The notes below the pieces were generated by a model, which worked only from the letters and a program-made list of their open reading frames with translations, was not told where the DNA came from and did not search any database. A program made the translations under genes and the position numbers. A stretch of DNA of 64,000 nt from Microvelia longipes. Taxonomy: Eukaryota; Arthropoda; Insecta; Hemiptera; Veliidae. Below are positions 57,791 to 64,000 of this stretch, piece after piece (within the stretch, counting starts at the first letter, position 1; each line of letters begins with the position of its first letter). The stretch is from the NCBI GenBank assembly GCA_018340805.1, contig JACMZG010001913.1:42200708-42264707 (forward strand), read 5' to 3'.

Positions 57791-59262
57791 ATACCTAACC
57801 CTAAAATGAACCTGCTTTTTGGCAAAATGTAACATTATTAAGTGGTCTCTTTCTAATTACAAGGACTTTCCCCTATCAGATCCTCTTAAAAACAAATGCA
57901 TTTACCATCAATCATAAAATTCTAAAAGAAACTAACGAAACATCCAAAGACCCAAAATTCCGCCCCCGCCAAGACAAAAAGAAAGTTTAAATACTTTCCT
58001 TAGTCAATAAAAAAAGTGAACAACCCAACCTACTAAAGGTGCCTGAGGTACTACTATACGGATCTAAGTCGGGTTTTTAGGGTCTGTAGCGTGATACAGG
58101 CCAAAGTCCATACATAATATTGTAATATCTTTAAAAGGCGTGTCTTGCAGATCATAAATAGAAGTGGAGGAAAAAAGGTTTGAAATGGCATGTTTTTGAC
58201 ATGGCATGACTTTTTATTCCTCCTACACTTTCTGTTGACGCATCTGAACGGATTTTAATAAGTGAGGACTTTTTTAGATTTGTCTTATGCCCGTGCACAT
58301 TCCTACCTGATAAGATCTCTCATTCAACATTCTTATGATTAATGAGGAGCAGAAAACTAACCTAGCCAACAGTACTATTACATACATTGACCCACCTACT
58401 TTTTCGTTGTTACAAAGCAGCCGCGGGGAGCCCCCAGGGCTTTGAAGAGGCCTAAGTAGCCGCGTATTTTTTTATGTACCGATGGACGTTCAGACCGGGG
58501 CCGGGGCATTAGAATGCCTTAAATGTTGGTACGTGGTGACAAAGTGTAAAAGTATTAGGAATAAAAATATAAGTTGATAAAATATCAATAAATTCTTTAG
58601 TTTCGCTGATATAAGGTCGGGGTTTTTTATTTTGATTACATCATTATACGTACGTGAATTTACCAGACCAGTTTATTTAACTGTTTTGTATTGGATTGAA
58701 TGTTTTTAAATGTCATTTAAGCCATTGATAAAAGATTAATTGGTGTGGTTTGAATCGTTTGTAATACTTTTTTTTACTATTGTATGTATATTGGTCATGT
58801 AAATTTTGGTCAGGTCCAGTCCTTGTTTTAGTCCAAACCTTGAACCAAATAAAAATCATGCAGTATTACAAGGCTAAAAGTGTCTGTCTTATTAACTTAT
58901 TAATAATGTTCAAAAAGAAGAAGAAAAACTTTTCATAATTCGATACCGGGAATTTCAAATAAATATAGTTTTGTTTTTAAATTGCCATGTCACGTGTTAT
59001 GTGGATTTTTATTAACTTTTTTTTAATAGTTAGACTTGTTTTTCTTCAAATTAATTAATTAATAAAGTTATAGGGTTTATTTTTATTATTCCAGTTGTGA
59101 ATTCCTGCTGTATCATATCGAATTTTGAGTCGTACTCTACTGTATATATGAACCGTTCGTCTTTCGACAATTTTGAAAGTGTATTTATACCTCAATTTAC
59201 TTGATTTATTTTATGTGAAAGTTGAAATTAATTTAATTCTAGTTTTTTAAATTATTATAGCT

Positions 59263-59415
59263 ATGACTATAGACAGTAAATTATTGAATTGTGATGAAAA
59301 TTTATCATGTTATGTGTCCTGTGGTTGCAATCGTACATCTAACTGCGTAGACTGGGGAAGCAATGGTTACATTTGTTTTGGAGCTTGCAATGCTGTTGCT
59401 ATAGCTGAATATACG
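59263..59415 (+). CDS. Elp2: Elp2 coding exon 1
   Basis: 51 codons from MTIDSKLLNCDENLSCYVSC to GACNAVAIAEYT, phase 0 before a GTAAAT donor. Confidence 0.82.
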
Positions 59416-62400
59416 GTAAATTTATAATGTGTAAACAATAAATAAAATGTTCTTGCTAAAGTGATGTAGAAATTCATACAGTAGGGGTGGGGGGCGCAGT
59501 ACACAGTGGTCCAACTCCCTGGTTTGAGGCGGTCCTAAAAAACGGGTGCTAGTTGCTTTAGCTACCACACCGAGCGCTAGTTTTCTCCTTGTACAGCCGT
59601 TATCAATATTGCTATCAGTTTTAAATCGAGACGTCAATGTTTTGAAAGAAAGTAAACAAAACAATTTTTAACTTATATATGATCAATTTATATTTGTTTA
59701 TAAGATTATTTGTTTGGAATAGGAACACAATGAACACGCAAATCAATTTCCATTTTTGCATGTCATGGTTATCATGATAGTTAAAAATAACACATCATTT
59801 ATATTTTATTATATTTTATAAAAATTTTAATTAAAAATAATTAATACAATTTTATTGAGCAGGCTCCCCTAAAACAGCTTATTGCGGGGAAGATGGTCCA
59901 CTGATTGCTGCGCCCAGTGTATCCCCCCAACCCTACTGTAAGAATTTCTTTATCATTTTAGTTCTTGCTTCTAAGGTTTCCGGGACCTATTCTGGTTTCG
60001 ACTCGTAGTCGAATTATAGTGAAACACTTCAATAGTTTACTGTGGTATCAACCATTGTTCAACGCATGGCTTAAATCAGTTAATAGCGCGGGGAAAAAGT
60101 ATTAAGAAACTAATGAGGTTACTCCGATTTGAAATGGTGGGCGTGGTTTAACATCCAGGAATAACATTATTGGCTCCTTGTCATAATTTTCCACGCTGTC
60201 AACTGATTTTAGCAGTGTTTTACACTATAGTGAGTTCTATCATGTATTTGGGGTTGCCAAATTATTGCCAGTGCCAGATTTATACTGCAACATGTCTTCA
60301 GACTTTGTTTGCCCGTCCTCATATAGCAAATACTTAAGTTTTATTCCCAGAGGTCACTTATCCAGTCTATGTCCTCACTTGATGCTGCTTGACTTTTATT
60401 ATCCTATAAAACCTTTAGATATACTTGCCGTTGTAAAATAAAACTTAGTACACTTATCTATAACGTTAATTAATACTATTATACCGAATTTCAATTCAAT
60501 TAAATTATTTGTTGATTTTCTACAATTTTTTAAGTAACATATACAAGTCATTTGATAAAATTGAACTAATACTGATAATGAGATGACACTTAGCACCTAC
60601 TAATAATAAACTTAGCATATTCACATGCACACTCAAGTGGAATAGAATGACAAGTGAACCAACCCCCTAGTTGATTCAACTAGTGAAAAAACTAGTGCGA
60701 GTTTTGAAAAACAAATTTTAAAAATGAATCGAGTTTTTCTAACCTCGTGATATTATAATGAGATTGAGTACAAGTGGAGTTATTCATACTAGGAAACAAA
60801 GAAAAGAGTCTCTCCACAAAAACAATAGTTTATTGGCAAAGCACTTTCCACCTAACATGAGGTCATCAACAGTGCCTGTACAAATAAGTTATTACAAATT
60901 AAAACAGAATAAAAACAAATTACACCAGAAAAGCCAAATAAAGAGAAATAACAAAGAAACACAAAATTACAAAAATACTTAAACAGAAATGCGGAAATAA
61001 AATAATAAAAATACAATAATAAGTATAATAATATAAATAATATATTTTTATGCATTTTATTTACTTATTATTGTATTTTTATTATTTTATTTCTGTTTAA
61101 GTATTTTTGTGTTTCTTTGTTTTTTCTCTTTTTTTGGCTTTTCTGATGTAATTTGTTTTTATTCTGTTTTAATTTGTAATAACTTATTTGTACAGGCACT
61201 GATGATGACCTCATGTTGGGTTGAAAGTGCTTTGCCTATAAACTATTGTTTTTGTGGAGAGACTATTCTTCATTTCCTAACCTAGTGATAATTTTGTAAG
61301 CGTGTAAACTTCACTAAGCTCACTCACCTCTTCAGCGTTGCAACAACAATATTGGAACCGTCCCGTTCCCACAAATTGTGCTACAAGCTCCGCCTTTTAG
61401 TGGACCTTGTCTTCTTTTCTCTTTCTTTTTTACTAATCACTGATCCACTTAAGTCCCCCCTATCAGTGGATTCTCAAGTGAATTAAAAAACAAGTAGTTG
61501 TTCACAAATTTCCCTTATGATGACTATTTACTTTTTTAACAATTTTAAGCACAATTATCTTTTTGATTTCTTCTTTTGTTATTGTAATCAAACTACTGAG
61601 GAATTTGTTTGTACTAGAATGGAGCTTGCCAAGTGGTAGTTACTGCTAACAAACACAAAGGCAGAGTTAATAGTGTAAAATGGATCAGAAGCTTAACATA
61701 TGGCAGAGAAACAGAGTTAGTTTCTTGTTCTAGTGATAATAATATTATAGTATGGAGACTCAGCGACGGAGAAGTAAATCCTATATCTATTATAACAAGT
61801 AAGTACTTTACGTAAATCATTAGCTGTTTTGACAACTTCTGCTTTGTTTCTATATGTTTGTTTTATATAAGCTACTATTGAGGGTTCTAAATGTTGCCTA
61901 AACCCAGGTTTATTTAATATTAATGATATTTTACGAGTACCTGTCATCACACTGGCTCGGAACCACTGGCTTGACATCCCTTTTAAAGGATGGCACAAGT
62001 AAGAATTTTAATCCCTCGCAAGAAAATCCTAGAGGTCCCGACCAAGATTGAACCCAGACTGTCTGGGTGGGAGGCACACATGCTGTCCATTACACCACTG
62101 GGTCCCACCTGCATTACAAGTATGAATCTACAAAAATTTAATTTACTTGAATTCTTTTTACAGGTCATAGTTTACCCGTAAACATTGTTGAAGGACTGTA
62201 TATTGGGGAAAGTTCTGAGAATGATTACCCTGATACATACATAGCAAGTACTTCTGCTGATTCAACTGTCAAATTATGGCTTAGGAAACAATGCCAAGGT
62301 ATGCCCAGTGTTTTAATTTTATTGCTATATTTTCAGTGTGTATCTCTACTCAGATGGGATCCCATCCTTCAGGATGAGAGCGGCATGGATTCACCATGCT

Positions 62401-64000
62401 TTGGTTTGATTGAGTAAAGTCAATCAAACGAAAGCACGATGAATAAAACAGTATGCTTAGCAAAACTATATTATGAAGAATCATTTACTATCAATACTTG
62501 CTACTTGATAAGATTATCCCTAGATGGGTTTCAGCTTATTGTCATTATAAGCAAATGAGGCAATACAAGTTCCCAACTAAGTTATATTGTGCGAGAGACA
62601 CCTAGGAAATGTAACAAGCAAAATTCAATGCTACATCTGGGAACTGTTCCATCGATCGACAATTGTTGTCATTGATGGCTTGATATAATGTCATATCCCA
62701 TCTGTTTGGTTATGTCTAACTCATCAGGGCACAGACAGTGCCTGAACTCAATCTGACCTTCAAATAAAATTCATAAGAATTTAATGTGAAGTATTTACCA
62801 GAGACGAGAGGTGCACTCTTACCTGCCATCATGAGTTAATGACCATGTGATGAGTTAGATGTAACAGAGCAGAGTGGGACATAACATTAAGTCGAGCTAA
62901 GAATGATGATGATTGTCCAATGATGGAACAGTTCCCAGATGTAGTTTCCAGATGCAGTTTCCAGATGCATTGCATTTTGTTTGTTACATTTCCTAAGTGT
63001 CTCTCGCACAATTATATTGTGTCAACTATTCATGTTTTGCAAAACACGGTAGTATCAAATGATATTAGTGAATGACTTTATCAGTAAAATGTCATTTTAG
63101 AGTATTTTCAATGGAAAAATAAGTTTATTTATGACGTGAAACCTATTTTTTTAAATATTCATTATTTCACCAACAATAGTGACAGCCAAAATTCACTGAG
63201 AATTAAAAACTTACTCATCATGCTAGTACTATGTAAGGCAAACAAAGTAGCCAGGTCTAAAAAAAGTATCAGGGTTACTTTTGATTTTATTGTTTGACAT
63301 AAAATTTGATGCAAACAAATCATAGTTTTTGACTTAAGTGTAACACACGGCTAAAATAGGTTGACGGTGTAGGAAAATAATGCCAGAGAGCCAATAGGAT
63401 TATTCCTGGATGCTGAATCACACCCACTATTTCAAATTGAACCAACCTCATTGGTACTTCAACACTATTTTTACACGCTGTCAACTGATTTTAGCCGTGT
63501 GTTATACTAAAATACATTTGAAAATTCGCTAATGTTGTGGCAGTGCGCCATTTACAAAGACTAATAATATGATGACCTAATATAGGACAAATATAAAAGT
63601 GGCCTCAGGGTGGCGAAAGGGGTGGGGGGCTGCACACGGCTGCCAATGCTGCATAGTTGCTTTGCATAAATTCCTATTTAATACTAGTTTTAGTTGATGT
63701 TTTACTTTTAAATGAATTTTGAATTTCATTCTCTTTTACAGATGAGTTTGTTTGTGTTTCGTCTATAAATCTTGGTAATGGATTATGTTTATCTATTGCT
63801 ATGACATTGTTACCGGAGACGTCGTGTTTACTCCTCGCATATGGCACTGATGATTGCAAGATTCATTTACATTCTGATAAAGAGAAGTTACAAACACTTG
63901 TTGGTCATGAAGATTGGATCAAATGTTTACATTTTACTTACACAGGTTTGTCAAAGTTGTATGTAGTGTAATGTATAAAATAATGACCTGATCAATCTGC
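59263..64000 (+). CDS. Elp2: Elongator complex protein 2 (Elp2), 5' part, runs off the window
   Basis: Exons 59263-59415, 61618-61798, 62164-62298, 63742-63945; phases 0, 1, 1, 1; 224 complete codons so far. Elp2 is a double beta-propeller WD40 scaffold of the Elongator complex, which modifies wobble uridines of tRNAs. Visible: N-terminal NCVDWGSNGYICFGACNAVA, typical of the family; WD blades ELVSCSSDNNIIVWRL, YIASTSADSTVKLWL, LLLAYGTDDCKIHLH; and LVGHEDWIKCLHFT, the hallmark HEDWI segment. The ATG is the first after an in-frame TAA at 59248-59250, although an acceptor-like TATTATAG lies directly before it. The full protein should be about 800 residues, so most of the gene lies to the right. 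Introns hold MITE-J, MITE-A, a hammerhead fold-back and a SINE. Confidence 0.9.
59458..59958. mobile_element. MITE-J copy 2
   Basis: Starts gtgatgtagaaattcataca and ends accctactgtaagaatttct. The interior is parallel to 42481-43120 with small deletions. It begins only 42 bp after the Elp2 exon 1 donor. Confidence 0.72.
60058..60232. mobile_element. MITE-A copy 6
   Basis: Ends caacgcatggcttaaatcag and tgattttagcagtgttttac; interior gtggtttaacatccaggaat. In Elp2 intron 1. Confidence 0.7.
60236..60640. repeat. Dispersed repeat H fragment (reverse)
   Basis: Contains tgcaacatgtcttcagactt, ttattcccagaggtcac and aactaatactgataatgaga, matching 39965-40890. Confidence 0.45.
60753..61277. mobile_element. 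Hammerhead fold-back element E7
   Basis: Flanked by 13-bp repeats with one mismatch (TAACCTCGTGATA 60740-60752; TAACCTAGTGATA 61278-61290). Long inverted arms: gaaaagagtctctccacaaa, gcaaagcactttccacc, acaaataagttattacaaat. One-sided left tail gtacaagtggagttattcat, matching the complement of the E2 right tail. In Elp2 intron 1. Confidence 0.78.
61194..61237 (+). ncRNA. Hammerhead-like ribozyme motif, E7 right arm (best candidate)
   Basis: Stem I AGGCA (61194-61198) with UGCCU (61233-61237), five Watson-Crick pairs; CTGATGA 61199-61205; extra U 61206; stem II GACC/GGTT (61207-61210 with 61219-61222); GAA 61223-61225; stem III AG/CU with a two-base loop (61226-61231); U61232 at the cleavage position. 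This is the type I layout with a minimal stem III known from Penelope-like elements. The left arm has CTGTTGA, so its core is broken. Confidence 0.55.
61618..61798 (+). CDS. Elp2: Elp2 coding exon 2 (WD blade)
   Basis: Acceptor TTGTACTAG, donor GTAAGT. Encodes NGACQVVVTANKHKGRVNSV through VSCSSDNNIIVWRLSDGEV; 60 codons plus one base. Confidence 0.9.
61930..62107 (-). mobile_element. tRNA-headed SINE, family S1 (reverse copy)
   Basis: Complement of 10690-10870: ggatggcacaagtaagaatt, ctagaggtcccgaccaagat and tgaacccagactgtctggg (B-box complement). It fills about half of the 365-bp Elp2 intron 2. Confidence 0.78.
62164..62298 (+). CDS. Elp2: Elp2 coding exon 3 (WD blade)
   Basis: Acceptor CTTTTTACAG, donor GTATGC. 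Encodes HSLPVNIVEGLYIGESSEND then YIASTSADSTVKLWLRKQCQ; phase 1 at both ends. Confidence 0.9.
62583..63013. mobile_element. Inverted-repeat MITE-like element
   Basis: Ends atattgtgcgagagacacct and aagtgtctctcgcacaatta; inner inverted parts catctgggaactgttccatc / gatggaacagttcccagatg. No coding content. A separate small hairpin (ctttggtttgattgag and mirror) lies at about 62395-62435. Confidence 0.68.
63337..63509. mobile_element. MITE-A copy 7, best preserved ends
   Basis: Ends agtgtaacacacggctaaaa and gattttagccgtgtgttata, nearly perfect complements of about 25 bp. Interior ttattcctggatgctgaatc and aaccaacctcattgg. Confidence 0.8.
63742..63945 (+). CDS. Elp2: Elp2 coding exon 4 (WD blade, HEDWI segment)
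   Basis: Acceptor CTTTTACAG, donor GTTTGT. Encodes EFVCVSSINLGNGLCLSIAM, LLLAYGTDDCKIHLHSDKEK, LVGHEDWIKCLHFTYT; phase 1 at both ends. The next exon is outside the window. Confidence 0.9.

Larger units (their letters stand above)
46906..59262. other. CREB 3' flank and intergenic tract without recognisable genes
   Basis: After the CREB 3' UTR no exon was found. Very AT-rich DNA from about 47500 to 48860 and from 53000 to 53740 shows nothing but simple sequence. Other parts hold the repeats listed separately. A short GC-richer patch at 58425-58520 (ccgcggggagcccccaggg) is unexplained. Confidence 0.55.

Noticed and set aside
62829..63011. Short minus-strand open frame in Elp2 intron 3
   Set aside because: It sits in the arm of an inverted-repeat MITE-like element.

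Overview
The window is strongly AT-rich eukaryotic DNA, most likely from an insect. It has short coding exons with GT-AG splice sites, large repeat-filled introns, long (AT)n tracts, and fragments of mariner, LINE, SINE and MITE type. The order of insect cannot be fixed from the sequence alone.

Three protein-coding genes could be rebuilt exon by exon with consistent splice phase, all on the + strand. (1) A V-ATPase accessory subunit ATP6AP1/Ac45 gene has four coding exons between 1478 and 8116 and a product of 397 aa, with signal peptide, furin-type site and one C-terminal membrane segment. (2) A CREB transcription factor gene has seven coding exons between 27559 and 46905 and a product of 262 aa, with a KID phosphorylation box RRPSY and a C-terminal bZIP. 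A GC-richer block ending in a splice donor at 20862, with three TGACG half-sites, is a candidate promoter and 5' untranslated exon. (3) The 5' part of an Elongator subunit 2 (Elp2, WD40 protein) gene has four exons from 59263 and runs off the right edge. These genes do not form a pathway; they are simply neighbours.

The rest is transposon debris. 1-1477 is the flank of ATP6AP1. 8117-20600 and 46906-59262 are long intergenic tracts of microsatellites, SINEs, MITEs and large inverted repeats. Recurrent families were grouped by reading copies against each other: MITE-A (7 copies) and a longer relative with the same ends (2 copies); an 8-bp-duplication MITE-C; MITE-D; MITE-J; two tRNA-headed SINE families; three LINE 3' fragments; one broken mariner; several large palindromes; and three minisatellites with units of 27, about 20 and 21 bp.

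The most interesting system is a family of seven fold-back elements (11.7, 33.2, 42.0, 44.2, 45.3, 54.5 and 60.8 kb). Their inverted arms carry a conserved CTGATGA...GAA core. In several arms this can be folded by eye into a small type I hammerhead-ribozyme shape with covarying stem II, a tiny or loopless stem III and a matching stem I. Two copies have 12-13 bp flanking direct repeats and a one-sided tail. These traits match what is known of Penelope-like retroelements, although no reverse transcriptase is present here. All inferences come from reading the sequence; no search or folding program was run.
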